A stretch of 57,361 bases of DNA from Bacteroidales bacterium (GCA_024401355.1 JAKSLF010000017.1:1-57361); one strand, 5' to 3'; shown: positions 32,847-42,324, counted from the first letter of the stretch. The notes: a model not told the origin generated them from the letters alone. Numbers and translations: made by a program.

Positions 32847-35102
32847 ATGGTTAGATACCTTATATATATAGTGATGTTTTTGGTGTCAATGCCAATCTAT
32901 GCTCTGGAGAAGAGCGTGGGTGTGGCTGTTGATGCTAGTGCCATTGCAGATGATAAGACGGAATCGGAAAGTGAAGAAGAGAATAGAGAAGATGGTGAGG
33001 AGGATGAATATGACGAGCTGGACTCTATGCTTGACGAGATGGATTCCATGTACGGCATGCCTGAGAGTGAGAAGTTGTGCGACCAGATAATAGAATACAC
33101 AAAATCGTATATGAAGTCGGAGTCGGACTCGACAATGGAGAATGCGATGTATTATGCCATGACAGCCAAGATGACTTCGTATCACCAGCAGGCAAGGTTT
33201 GGTCGCTTGATTGAGTATGCGGATAGTGTGCTGACGTCATGTACGTTTAATGATGCAACTGAATATTACTATTATTATATAGTATACTTGAAGGCTGTCG
33301 GTTATATCGAGCAGGGAAAATACAAGTTGGCGATGCAATGCGCCCAGGAGCTGTATAATGACGGTAAGGAGGAACCAGACTACAGGAACTTTGACCCGGA
33401 TCATGATATTCTGCCACAGGCTGTGAGAAACAGATGTAACGCCCTCTTCTGCATGGGAATCGCCAACAGGGAGATGGGTCAGTACAAAGAAGCCTTGAAT
33501 CAGTTTGATGAGTGTATAGAACTTGCATCGCATTTCGGTAATCCGATGTTGCTGGTGAAATATGACACGCAGATGTTGAGAATCGAAACCTCGTTGAAGT
33601 GCGAGGAAGGCGATGTTGTGCTGAACTACATGGAGCGATGTGCAGCAGAGCTTGATAGAATCAAGGCTGATGGTGACCGCAACGTTGTACCATACGAGGC
33701 GTCATTGCATACGATGTATGTGGATGTGTGCTGCAAGATGAACCAGCCCGAGCAGGCAAGATACCATATCGACAGAGTAGAACGTCTGATAGAAGAAAAC
33801 GGTTTGCCTGAGCAGGCAGTTGCCGACCTGAATAGGGCGAAGGCGATATACTACAAGAGCATCGGCCAGAACGTGATGGCAGTGGCTTATGCTGATAGTG
33901 CTGCAAGGTTCTATGAAGAAGTGTCGAAACCGAACTATGAGGTGGACATGCTGAAAGTGAAACTCGATGCCGTGCATGGAGCTAAGCTATATTCGCAGGA
34001 GTATGCATTGGCACAACGAATAATATCCTTGAACGATTCCCTGGCTACGCAGAAGTATAATTCGCAGATGGAGGAAATGGGAACCATGATGGGCATGGAC
34101 AAGTTGAACAACGAGAAGAAAGCCTTGACAGCCCAGAGACAGATGTGGGTCATGGTGAGTGTGCTTGTCGTTGTTCTTGCGCTATTCTCGGTGTTCTATC
34201 TGAACTACAGACGAAGCAAGGAGAGACAGAAGATATTGTCACAACAGAAAGAGTTGCTTGAAGCGGAAGTAACCCGCCAGACAGCAGAGTTGAGACAGCA
34301 GAAATCGGAGATTGAACAGATAAATCGCGACATAACAGATAGTATAAACTATGCAGAGCGTATCCAGAGCAAGATATTGCCAGACCTGTCGCAGTATAAG
34401 AACTATGGAATAGAAGGTGCGTTTGCATTCTTTATACCTTGTAATATAGTATCAGGTGACTTCTATTGGGCGACACGTCAGAATGGTCAGTTGATAATCG
34501 CATGTTCTGACTGTACGGGTCATGGTGTGCCAGGTGCCTTCGTGTCGATGATTGGTTCTACGAGTTTGAACGAGATTTCGTCGAATGCGTCGGAGATAGA
34601 TCCAGGACAGATGTTGGAAGATTTGGATGCCAACGTGATGAAAGTGCTAGGCCAGAGTGGTGGTGAAGCACGCGACGGCATGGATATAGCTCTTGTATCG
34701 TATGATCCAGAAACACGAAAGATGAAAGCGGCAGGTGCTCGTCGTCCGGTCTTCGTGATACGCAAGAATGGCGAACTGGAGGAATTCAAGGGTGTCAAGC
34801 GAAGCATCGGTGAGACTGATGAAGGAAGCCGCATGAAACCATTTGAGACAATGGAAATAGATGTAGAACCAGGAGATACTATATATATGTGTTCAGATGG
34901 TCTGGCTGACCAGTTTGGTGGTCAGGAGATTCATGGCGAAAATGGAAAGCGACTCATGTCGGGTGGCTTGAAGAAGATGCTCATGAAGCTGAATGCTGAG
35001 GATATAGACAAGCAGCGTGACTTGGCCGAAAAGCTGTATTGGGAATGGCGAGGCACATGTCCGCAGCTTGATGATATATCGTTGGTGGGTATAAGAATAT
35101 AG
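32847..35102 (+). CDS. TPR-containing membrane protein with SpoIIE-type PP2C phosphatase domain
   Basis: A 751-residue protein with, in order: signal peptide (1-20), a strikingly acidic stretch (DDKTESESEEENREDGEEDE, 35-54), periplasmic TPR repeats (about 70-400), a membrane helix (about 433-453, WVMVSVLVVVLALFSVFYL), a coiled coil (about 455-500), and a cytoplasmic SpoIIE/PP2C Ser/Thr phosphatase domain (about 510-750) with VSGDFYW, CSDCTGHGVPGAFVSMIG and MCSDGLADQFGG as metal-binding motifs. This architecture is a known Bacteroidetes type that couples a periplasmic signal to protein dephosphorylation. The target is unknown; no anti-sigma antagonist is next to it. The following lipoprotein gene starts 29 bases on. 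Confidence 0.9.
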   Translation: MVRYLIYIVMFLVSMPIYALEKSVGVAVDASAIADDKTESESEEENREDGEEDEYDELDSMLDEMDSMYGMPESEKLCDQIIEYTKSYMKSESDSTMENAMYYAMTAKMTSYHQQARFGRLIEYADSVLTSCTFNDATEYYYYYIVYLKAVGYIEQGKYKLAMQCAQELYNDGKEEPDYRNFDPDHDILPQAVRNRCNALFCMGIANREMGQYKEALNQFDECIELASHFGNPMLLVKYDTQMLRIETSLKCEEGDVVLNYMERCAAELDRIKADGDRNVVPYEASLHTMYVDVCCKMNQPEQARYHIDRVERLIEENGLPEQAVADLNRAKAIYYKSIGQNVMAVAYADSAARFYEEVSKPNYEVDMLKVKLDAVHGAKLYSQEYALAQRIISLNDSLATQKYNSQMEEMGTMMGMDKLNNEKKALTAQRQMWVMVSVLVVVLALFSVFYLNYRRSKERQKILSQQKELLEAEVTRQTAELRQQKSEIEQINRDITDSINYAERIQSKILPDLSQYKNYGIEGAFAFFIPCNIVSGDFYWATRQNGQLIIACSDCTGHGVPGAFVSMIGSTSLNEISSNASEIDPGQMLEDLDANVMKVLGQSGGEARDGMDIALVSYDPETRKMKAAGARRPVFVIRKNGELEEFKGVKRSIGETDEGSRMKPFETMEIDVEPGDTIYMCSDGLADQFGGQEIHGENGKRLMSGGLKKMLMKLNAEDIDKQRDLAEKLYWEWRGTCPQLDDISLVGIRI

Positions 35103-35131
35103 AAGAAAAACAGAGATATAAGAAACACAAA

Positions 35132-36292
35132 ATGAAGAGAATAGCAGCTTCAGCCATGGCTATAATAGCAATGGCATCATGTAGTAAGAGTGGAGTTGAA
35201 ATAGCCGGAACTATAAACAATGCCGGAGGTCAGATGATATATCTTTCAGAGGTTGACCTTGACAGGACATTTATTGTCGATTCGGCAGAGGTGAAGCAGG
35301 ATGGCAGTTTTGAACTTGTAGCCCCAAAGAACAGCCAACCTACATTTTATATTGCTCAGCTTAATGATGGCAAGAACCAGATAACAATATTGACAGATAG
35401 TGCAACGCTTGGTGTCAATCTGACAGCTGACATGAATGCCGAGACATGGCAGAAGTCGGTGAAGTTTGACAACTCAGCAGACAACAACGACATCAATGAC
35501 TTCATAATCAGGATAGACGACCTGCAGAAAGACTTCGTCGCATTGGCATCAAACGTAAAGATGCCACAGGACGAAAGACAGGTAGCCACAGAAAAGTTTA
35601 AGGAAAAGTTGGCTGACCATAAGGCTGTTGTGCATAAATATGTGTTTGACCATCCTCGTTCGTTTGTGAGCTACTTCGCATTGTTCCAGTCGGTAGTTGA
35701 CATGCCAGTATTTGACATGAGAGACCAGAACGACCTCATACTTTATAATACAGCAGCGACAAGCCTTGGTTTGGCATATCCTAACAGCGATAGAGTTAAG
35801 GATTTGTGCAGCAGAGTATTGCTCGTGAGACGTGCGATGGTTCAGCAGAAGAAGACAGAAAACCTTATCAAAGATGCGGTTGTCGTTGGTTCTCCAGACT
35901 TGAAGATGAAGGATTCGGAAGGAAACGTAAAGACACTTTCGGAGCTTAAGGGCAAGATTGTGATATTGCAGTTCTGGGCATCGCAGAGCGACGATTCGCG
36001 AAAGGTAAACCGTCAGCTTGTGAAGTTGTATGAGAAGTATAAGAGCAGAGGACTTGAGATATATCAGGTATCAGTAGATACTAGCGAACTGCTCTGGAAG
36101 AATGCGATAAAGGCCGACGGACTCACATGGACAAACGTGTGTGACCTCCAGGGATCGGGCTCGCTTGCAGTCAGACTTTACAACATATCGGCAGTACCAT
36201 CGAACTATATAATCGACAGAGAAGGAACGCTTGTAGGAAAAGACCTGTTCGGAACACGTCTTGACAACAGAATGGCAGAACTTTTCAAGTAA
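35132..36292 (+). CDS. DUF4369/TlpA-like lipoprotein lacking the CxxC motif
   Basis: A 386-residue lipoprotein (MKRIAASAMAIIAMASC) with a DUF4369-like beta-rich N-terminus (VEIAGTINNAGGQMIYLSE) and a C-terminal AhpC/TlpA thioredoxin fold (GSPDLKMKDSEGNVKTLSEL, then NISAVPSNYIIDREG with the cis-proline). In place of FWATWCGPCR it reads FWASQSDDSRK (281-291), so both redox cysteines are replaced by serine (Ser286, Ser289). It is therefore probably a binding or structural protein rather than an oxidoreductase. It lies between the SpoIIE phosphatase and lpxH genes. Confidence 0.85.
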   Translation: MKRIAASAMAIIAMASCSKSGVEIAGTINNAGGQMIYLSEVDLDRTFIVDSAEVKQDGSFELVAPKNSQPTFYIAQLNDGKNQITILTDSATLGVNLTADMNAETWQKSVKFDNSADNNDINDFIIRIDDLQKDFVALASNVKMPQDERQVATEKFKEKLADHKAVVHKYVFDHPRSFVSYFALFQSVVDMPVFDMRDQNDLILYNTAATSLGLAYPNSDRVKDLCSRVLLVRRAMVQQKKTENLIKDAVVVGSPDLKMKDSEGNVKTLSELKGKIVILQFWASQSDDSRKVNRQLVKLYEKYKSRGLEIYQVSVDTSELLWKNAIKADGLTWTNVCDLQGSGSLAVRLYNISAVPSNYIIDREGTLVGKDLFGTRLDNRMAELFK

Positions 36293-36301
36293 AAAGCAAA
36301 G

Positions 36302-37078
36302 ATGAAGATATACTTTGCCTCAGACATGCATTTGGGTGCCGCGGTCATTAAAAACCACAGGGCACACGAAATGAACTTTGTCAGATGGCTTGACAGTATC
36401 AAGGAAGATGCTGACGAAGTATATCTGCTGGGCGATGTTTTTGACTATTGGTTTGAGTATAAGTCGGTAGTCCAGAAAGGTTTCGTAAGGTTTCTCGGAA
36501 AACTTTGTGAGCTCAGCGACATGGGCATTAAGGTGCACATCTTCACAGGCAACCATGACGTGTGGATGTGGGATTATCTGCCGAAAGAATGTGGTGTCGA
36601 AGTGCATGGTGAAGCATACACATTTGAAGCCGATGGGAAGAGAATGTATGTGGGGCATGGCGACGAGACAGGAGGACTGGATAAGGGCTATGCTGTGTTG
36701 AAATGGATGTTTAAGTGTCCGTTCGTACAATGGTGCTATTCGTTGCTGCATCCTGACTTAAGCTGGTGGATAGCAAATACATGGAGCCATACGAGCAGAA
36801 AACGTGATAACAAGAATATCAAATTCCATTCGTTCAGAGGCGAGAAAGAACATCAGGTGATGTTTGCCCGTAAGCAACTTGAGAAAGGTGAAAAAATAGA
36901 CTACTTCATCTTTGGACATAGGCACGTGGTGGCTGATTATCCGCTAGATGGACAAAGCAAACTGATAGTGCTTGGAGAATGGATGAAAAGCTGCACGTAT
37001 GGAGTGATGGAAAATGGTGAGGTGGCAATCCACAACTGGAACGAAGAAAAAGACGTAGATAGTGGGATGTGGATTTGA
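36302..37078 (+). CDS. lpxH: UDP-2,3-diacylglucosamine diphosphatase
   Basis: Calcineurin-type phosphoesterase that cleaves UDP-diacylglucosamine to lipid X in lipid A synthesis. The 258-residue chain has all five metal motifs: ASDMHLG (6-12), LLGDVFDYWF, FTGNHDVWMW, VGHGDE and FGHRHV. It belongs to the Bacteroidetes LpxH-type group with the DMH (rather than DLH) start. A peripheral membrane protein of the inner leaflet. It starts 9 bases after the lipoprotein gene. Confidence 0.88.
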   Translation: MKIYFASDMHLGAAVIKNHRAHEMNFVRWLDSIKEDADEVYLLGDVFDYWFEYKSVVQKGFVRFLGKLCELSDMGIKVHIFTGNHDVWMWDYLPKECGVEVHGEAYTFEADGKRMYVGHGDETGGLDKGYAVLKWMFKCPFVQWCYSLLHPDLSWWIANTWSHTSRKRDNKNIKFHSFRGEKEHQVMFARKQLEKGEKIDYFIFGHRHVVADYPLDGQSKLIVLGEWMKSCTYGVMENGEVAIHNWNEEKDVDSGMWI

Positions 37079-37280
37079 CCTAATCGCTAAAACAGCAAAA
37101 GTGAATATATAATCATTTATAACAAATACTTCTCAGTCACAATCCGGAGATTCTTGATAAGAGGTGCCAATACGAGTCTGTGACAGACCATGGCCGGGCG
37201 TAGTAAAATCTATGCACATGAAATTGTTGGGGTTAGATAGTCGGAGCGTGAGAGAGAGGTAGAAAAGGAAAAAAAATAAT

Positions 37281-39149
37281 ATGACATTTGAAGAAACGGG
37301 CCTCTCGGAAGAGATATTGAAGGCCATTGGTGAACTCGGATTTGTGACACCAACACCGGTACAGGAACGCTCGATACCGGAAATTTTGAATAACGGTCAG
37401 GACGTGATATCGCTGGCACAGACAGGAACAGGCAAGACTGGAGCATTCGGATTGCCAATCGTTCAGCTGGTAGACACGACAACACCAAAGACGCAGGCGC
37501 TCATTTTGAGTCCGACACGAGAGTTGTGTCTGCAGATAAGCAAGGACATATCATCATTTGCGAAATACAAGAAAGATCTTCAGATTGTATCCGTTTATGG
37601 AGGTACAGACATCAGAGGTCAGTTGAGAGCATTGAAAGGTGCTGCTCACATCGTGGTAGGAACTCCAGGTCGTGTAATCGACTTGCTGGAAAGAGGCGCT
37701 TTGAAGATAGGTGAAATCAGATGGCTTGTGCTCGACGAGGCCGATGAGATGTTGAATATGGGATTCCAGGAAGACATCGAGACAATATTGGCGTCGACAC
37801 CAGAGTCGCGACAGACACTTCTCTTCTCGGCAACAATGCCTCCTTTTATCGAGAAAGTGGCTCGCCAGTACATGAAAGAGCACATCGAGATACGCATAGG
37901 TAGGACCAATCAAGGTGCTGACACGGTTGAACACCACTATTATATGGTAAAAGCAGCTGACCGATATGCTGCATTGAAGAGAATCGTCGACATGGTGCCT
38001 GATATCTATGGCATAGTGTTCTGCCGCACACGTCAGGAGACAAAGGAAGTGGCTGATAAGCTCATTGCCGACGGATATAACGCAGATGCATTGCATGGTG
38101 ATTTGTCGCAGGCTCAGCGAGATACTGTCATGGAGCACTTCAGAATAAAGCATCTGCAGATACTTGTGGCAACAGACGTGGCAGCACGAGGCATAGATGT
38201 TACTGAACTGACACACGTGATAAACTACAACCTGCCAGACGACCCTGAAGTGTATATCCACCGAAGCGGACGAACAGGACGTGCAGGAAAGAAGGGTATC
38301 AGCGTGACAATTGTGCATAGCCGCGAACTGAATCGAATCAAGCAGATAGAGAAAGTATCTGGCAAGAAGTTCGAGCGCAAGATGGTGCCTACAGCAGAAG
38401 AGATATGCCAGAACAAGCTCATGCACTTTGTTAATGGCATCGAAGAGCAGGCTTTTGAGGAAGATTCGGCGGTAGCTCCTTTTGTTGAAGAGATGGTCGT
38501 AAAGCTTGACAGATTCTCGAAAGAGGAACTTATAAAGAAGTTCATTGCATCGGAATTTGAGTCGGTCAACAAATACTACCAGAATGCCCAAGACCTTAAT
38601 ATATATGATGAGAAGGGCAAGAAAGATAAGAAGCAGAACGGCGATGAGAACATGGATCGCCTGTTTATTAACATCGGAAAGATAGACAGAATACGTCCGG
38701 GCGATTTGATGGGCCTGATCAACAGCTTCACAAAAGATATGAGCGAGAAGATAGCTGTGGGTCACATAGATATCATGAGAAACTTCTCGTTTGTTGATAT
38801 CGACAGAGTATATTCGCAGGAAGTCATCAACAGGATGAACGGACAGAAGATTGACGGATATAAACTGGTTGTCGAGATAGCATCGCGCCGACAGTCGGAA
38901 GAGTCAGACGAAATGTCAGAGAACGGTAGCTTCGGCGGAAGGAAGAAAAAGAGAGACAGAGGTGACAGAGGCGGCCGAGATCGCGGAAGAGACAGAGGAA
39001 GAAGAGAAGATAGAGGTGATAGAGGTGGCCGACGAGGTCGTGATGGCAGAGACAGCCGTGATAGCCGCGACCGTAACGACCGTGGTCCAAGAGCCGAGCA
39101 GCGAAGCGACCGCAAGAAGGACAAGAAAGACAAAAAGAAAAAGAAATAG
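37281..39149 (+). CDS. DEAD-box ATP-dependent RNA helicase with DbpA-type domain and basic RG-rich tail
   Basis: A 622-residue helicase. Q motif (FEETGLSEEI...PVQERSIP), Walker A AQTGTGKT, PTRELC, TPGRVID, VLDEADEML, SATMP, RGIDV and HRSGRTGRAG are all present. After the helicase core there is a DbpA-like RNA-binding domain (LFINIGKIDRIRPGDLMGLI, VGHIDIMRNFSFVDID) and then a low-complexity tail of about 60 residues rich in RG, RD and finally KKDKKDKKKKK, which is likely disordered and RNA-binding. The family (DeaD/CsdA) works in ribosome assembly and cold adaptation. It is monocistronic as far as can be seen. Confidence 0.92.
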   Translation: MTFEETGLSEEILKAIGELGFVTPTPVQERSIPEILNNGQDVISLAQTGTGKTGAFGLPIVQLVDTTTPKTQALILSPTRELCLQISKDISSFAKYKKDLQIVSVYGGTDIRGQLRALKGAAHIVVGTPGRVIDLLERGALKIGEIRWLVLDEADEMLNMGFQEDIETILASTPESRQTLLFSATMPPFIEKVARQYMKEHIEIRIGRTNQGADTVEHHYYMVKAADRYAALKRIVDMVPDIYGIVFCRTRQETKEVADKLIADGYNADALHGDLSQAQRDTVMEHFRIKHLQILVATDVAARGIDVTELTHVINYNLPDDPEVYIHRSGRTGRAGKKGISVTIVHSRELNRIKQIEKVSGKKFERKMVPTAEEICQNKLMHFVNGIEEQAFEEDSAVAPFVEEMVVKLDRFSKEELIKKFIASEFESVNKYYQNAQDLNIYDEKGKKDKKQNGDENMDRLFINIGKIDRIRPGDLMGLINSFTKDMSEKIAVGHIDIMRNFSFVDIDRVYSQEVINRMNGQKIDGYKLVVEIASRRQSEESDEMSENGSFGGRKKKRDRGDRGGRDRGRDRGRREDRGDRGGRRGRDGRDSRDSRDRNDRGPRAEQRSDRKKDKKDKKKKK

Positions 39150-39181
39150 AAAAAGAGTATAGGATGTTAATAATTGCACAA

Positions 39182-39212
39182 GCAAAGAAAAATCTTAACT
39201 TATTTCTTTTGC
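39182..39212 (+). terminator. Weak terminator-like hairpin after the helicase gene
   Basis: GCAAAGAAA (39182-39190) can pair with TTTCTTTTGC (39203-39212, one bulged T). It overlaps the -33 region of the lysC promoter, so its role is uncertain. Confidence 0.3.
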
Positions 39213-39237
39213 AAGTGAGCAGTAATTAGTATCTTTG
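39208..39237 (+). promoter_or_regulatory. lysC promoter
   Basis: TTTG at 39208-39211 and TATCTTTG at 39230-39237 with an 18-base gap; 31 bases before the lysC start. Confidence 0.65.
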
Positions 39238-39268
39238 CATCGCGAAAATAAAAGAATTATATATAGAT

Positions 39269-40579
39269 ATGAAAGTACTTAAGTTTGGTGGAACATCTGT
39301 CGGCAGCGCTGACAGAATGAAGAATGTAGCAAAGCTCGTGCTCAATGGCGAGCAGAACCTTGTTGTTCTTTCAGCAATGTCGGGCACAACAAACAGCCTT
39401 GTAGAGATTTCAAACTACCTCTACAAGAAGAACTCTGACGGTGCTAACGACATCATCAGCAAATTGGAGGTGAAGTATGCCAATGAAGTAAACAACCTCT
39501 ACAGCACAGAAGAGTACAAGCAGAAGGGTATGGAGTTGATCAGAGAGCGTTTCAACTACATCAAGTCTTTTGCTAACAACATATTCTCAATATTTGAAGA
39601 GAAGATAATCCTTTCTCAGGGTGAGCTTATCTCGACAGGAATGTTCAACCTCTATCTTCAGGAGCAGGGCGTTAAGTCAATCTTGTTGCCAGCATTGGAC
39701 TACATGAGAATTGACAAGAACGACGAGCCTGATACAGCATTCATCAGAGAGAACCTCAATGCAATCCTTGACAAGAATAAGGGTTATGAGATATACGTGA
39801 CACAGGGTTACATCTGCCGCAACGCATTTGGCGAGGTTGATAACTTGAAGCGTGGTGGTTCAGACTATACAGCATCGTTGATTGGCGCAGCAATTCTTGC
39901 TGACGAAATCCAGATCTGGACTGATATCGACGGAATGCACAACAACGACCCACGTTTTGTTGAAGGAACTAAGCCAGTACATGACCTCTCGTTCGACGAG
40001 GCTGCTGAATTGGCATACTTCGGTGCTAAGATTCTCCACCCAACTTGCGTGTTGCCAGCAAAGGTGAACAATATTCCTGTTCGTCTGTTGAACACAATGG
40101 AGCCTACTGCATACGGAACACTCATCAGCGGCAAGCAGTGTGAAAACCGCGTTGCAGCTATCGCAGCAAAGGACAACATCACAGCAATCAAGATCAAGTC
40201 TGGTCGTATGTTGCTCGCTTACGGGTTCCTCCGCAAGGTATTCGAAATCTTCGAGTCATACAAGACTTCTATCGATATGATCACAACATCTGAGGTTGGC
40301 GTATCAGTAACAATCGACAACGACCGTCACTTGGACGACATCGTCGAGGATTTGAAGAAGTATGCAACAGTTGAGGTTGACAAGGACCAGGTGATCATCT
40401 GCATCGTAGGTGACTTCGTAGCATCATCTAAGGGTTATGCAAGCCAGGTGTTCGACGCATTGAAGGATACACCAATCAGAATGATTTCATACGGCGGCAG
40501 CTCACATAACGTATCGATACTTGTTAATGCAGATGACAAGGTTGGTGCATTGAGAGCTTTGAGCGCTAAGTTGTTCTAA
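39269..40579 (+). CDS. lysC: Aspartate kinase (monofunctional)
   Basis: Phosphorylates aspartate, the first step to lysine/diaminopimelate, threonine and methionine. The 436-residue chain starts with the kinase signature VLKFGGTSVGSADRM, then GGSDYTASLIGAAI, IWTDIDGM, and a C-terminal ACT pair (MLLAYGFLRKVFEIF, VEVDKDQVIICIVGDF), the usual site of lysine feedback. There is no fused homoserine dehydrogenase. lysA follows after 16 bases, so this copy probably serves the diaminopimelate/lysine branch. Confidence 0.93.
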   Translation: MKVLKFGGTSVGSADRMKNVAKLVLNGEQNLVVLSAMSGTTNSLVEISNYLYKKNSDGANDIISKLEVKYANEVNNLYSTEEYKQKGMELIRERFNYIKSFANNIFSIFEEKIILSQGELISTGMFNLYLQEQGVKSILLPALDYMRIDKNDEPDTAFIRENLNAILDKNKGYEIYVTQGYICRNAFGEVDNLKRGGSDYTASLIGAAILADEIQIWTDIDGMHNNDPRFVEGTKPVHDLSFDEAAELAYFGAKILHPTCVLPAKVNNIPVRLLNTMEPTAYGTLISGKQCENRVAAIAAKDNITAIKIKSGRMLLAYGFLRKVFEIFESYKTSIDMITTSEVGVSVTIDNDRHLDDIVEDLKKYATVEVDKDQVIICIVGDFVASSKGYASQVFDALKDTPIRMISYGGSSHNVSILVNADDKVGALRALSAKLF

Positions 40580-40595
40580 ATAATAGACGATAAGC

Positions 40596-41738
40596 ATGAC
40601 ACAGTTTCCATTAGATAGATTTGCAGGCCTTGAGACGCCATTCTACTACTACGACCTTGATCTGTTGAAGCAGACATTGAACAAAGTAGTAGAGCAGAAG
40701 AATAAGTATGGCTATCATGTGCATTTTGCAGTAAAGGCCAACGCTAATCCTGGCTTGTTGGCAGAGATTCGCGAGGCTGGTCTTGGCATCGACTGCGTGA
40801 GTGGCAACGAGGTGCAGTGTGCAATAGACAACGGCTTTGATCCACAGAAGATTGTCTTTGCCGGAGTTGGTAAGGCAGATTGGGAGATAAAGCTTGCACT
40901 CGAGGCTGGAATACGATGCTTCAACATCGAAAGCCTTCCTGAAGTGGAGGTGATAAATGAGATCGCTGGAGCGATGAACAAGAAAGCTACCGTAGCAATG
41001 CGAATCAATCCTAACGTTGATGCTCATACTCACCAGTATATCACTACAGGACTCGAAGAAAATAAGTTCGGCATTGGTCTGACTGAGGTGGAGAGTGTTG
41101 TTAGCGCCATCATGAAGTTGAACAATATCGAGCTCAAGGGTCTTCATTTCCATATCGGCAGCCAGATAACAGACATGGGTGCTTTCCAGGCTCTCTGTAC
41201 ACGAATCAACGAGTTGCAGAAGTGGTTTGAGGCAAACAAGGTCAAGATAGAGATAGTCAACGTAGGTGGTGGTCTTGGTATTGACTATGAGCATCCTGAC
41301 CAAAACTCTATCCCAACCTTCGAAGAGTATTTCAACGTATTCCACAAGTTCCTTGAATTGCGTGACGGTCAGGAAGTTCATTTTGAACTTGGCCGAGCAA
41401 TAGTAGCTCAGTGTGGAACGCTGATTACAAAGGTACTTTATGTGAAGGAAGGTAAGAAGAAAAAGTTTGCCATCGTTGACGCTGGCATGAACGACCTTAT
41501 TCGTCCTGCGTTGTATCACGCATACCATAAGATAGAGAACCTCACGTCGAAGGCTGCGACAGAGCAGTATGACGTTGTCGGTCCTGTATGTGAGTCGTCT
41601 GACTGCTTCGGTCAGGCTGTAGTGATGCCACAGACGAAGAGAGGTGATTTGATAGCTATCAGATCAGCTGGAGCATACGGTGAGGTGATGTCGTCAAGAT
41701 ATAACCTTCGTCCGATAGCGCCTACGATATTTTCGTAA
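40596..41738 (+). CDS. lysA: Diaminopimelate decarboxylase
   Basis: Last step of lysine synthesis, meso-diaminopimelate to lysine. The 380-residue chain is a fold-III PLP enzyme: PLP Lys47 in HFAVKANANPG, HFHIGSQI, GGGLGIDY for phosphate binding, ELGRAIVA, and the active-site CESSDCFGQ. It is shorter than the 415-residue norm at the N-terminus, as usual in Bacteroidetes. Same operon as lysC, ended by a UUCG-loop terminator. Confidence 0.94.
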   Translation: MTQFPLDRFAGLETPFYYYDLDLLKQTLNKVVEQKNKYGYHVHFAVKANANPGLLAEIREAGLGIDCVSGNEVQCAIDNGFDPQKIVFAGVGKADWEIKLALEAGIRCFNIESLPEVEVINEIAGAMNKKATVAMRINPNVDAHTHQYITTGLEENKFGIGLTEVESVVSAIMKLNNIELKGLHFHIGSQITDMGAFQALCTRINELQKWFEANKVKIEIVNVGGGLGIDYEHPDQNSIPTFEEYFNVFHKFLELRDGQEVHFELGRAIVAQCGTLITKVLYVKEGKKKKFAIVDAGMNDLIRPALYHAYHKIENLTSKAATEQYDVVGPVCESSDCFGQAVVMPQTKRGDLIAIRSAGAYGEVMSSRYNLRPIAPTIFS

Positions 41739-41767
41739 AAGGGAAATAGTAAGTTGATATATCATTT

Positions 41768-41797
41768 GAGACCATGCCTTCGGGTGTGGTCTCTTTT
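41768..41797 (+). terminator. lysA terminator with UUCG tetraloop
   Basis: GAGACCATGCC (41768-41778) and GGGTGTGGTCTC (to 41793) form an 11-bp stem with G-U pairs, closed by a C(TTCG)G tetraloop, followed by TTTT. Confidence 0.85.
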
Positions 41798-42042
41798 ATA
41801 CTTTAGATGATATTGCTTGTTTCAACTTACAAATTGTAAATCGGATGATGTCGGAAAGATAACGGAGGGTAAAGGGACCCTTAACGGACCCTTAGACGTC
41901 TTTCGGCTTTTGACAAATTGAAAGTTGGAAACCTTGTGATACTTATAGATTGTAAAACAGCCTGTTGCCATTAATTGATGACGTTTTCTTTATTATGGCA
42001 TAAAATTTGTCATGGATAGAGTTAATTAACATTATGTATTAC
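41798..42042. other. Non-coding stretch between lysA and the small peptide gene
   Basis: No gene is seen. A short direct repeat, GGACCCTTAA and GGACCCTTAG, lies at about 41876-41895, next to the palindrome AAGGGACCCTT. The rest is AT-rich and unremarkable up to the promoter at 42043-42070. Confidence 0.4.
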
Positions 42043-42070
42043 TTGAATTGGAAAAAACTATATATTTTTG
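42043..42070 (+). promoter_or_regulatory. Promoter of the small-peptide/T9SS-protein operon
   Basis: TTG at 42043-42045 and TATTTTTG at 42063-42070 (17-base gap), 43 bases before ATG 42113. Confidence 0.5.
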
Positions 42071-42112
42071 CGAAACTAGATAGTGTTTGCTATCGTGAAA
42101 CATTATAGTAAG

Positions 42113-42310
42113 ATGAACGTAAAGAAGAAATATATAAGTCCGAAGTTGGAGGCGGTAGGCGTTGACAGAGACATTATGTTGGTGTCGATGTCACGTGGTA
42201 TACCTGGGTCACCTTCTGAAGGAAGAGATGATTCAGGTAATCCTAATGGTCCGTCAGACAGACCATTTCCTCGTTCGACAGCTTTCCCACAGGGACCTGA
42301 GTATAATTGA
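42113..42310 (+). CDS. 65-residue small protein, start of a two-gene unit
   Basis: MNVKKKYISPKLEAVGVDRD is followed by a middle IMLVSMSRGIPGSPSEG and a C-terminus rich in Pro, Ser, Gly, Asp and Arg, without cysteine. The opening K-K-K-Y-I-x-P-x-x-E pattern is common among small Bacteroidales proteins of unknown function. It has no signal peptide by eye. The ATG at 42113 is preferred over an in-frame ATG at 42083, which would extend it without family-like sequence. It ends 14 bases before the T9SS cargo gene, so the two are co-transcribed. Function unknown. Confidence 0.62.
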   Translation: MNVKKKYISPKLEAVGVDRDIMLVSMSRGIPGSPSEGRDDSGNPNGPSDRPFPRSTAFPQGPEYN

Positions 42311-42324
42311 TAAAAACAAATGCC

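Noticed and set aside
37554-38765. Minus-strand open frame across the RNA helicase
   Set aside because: The helicase motifs are complete on the plus strand and no minus-strand promoter or motif is seen.
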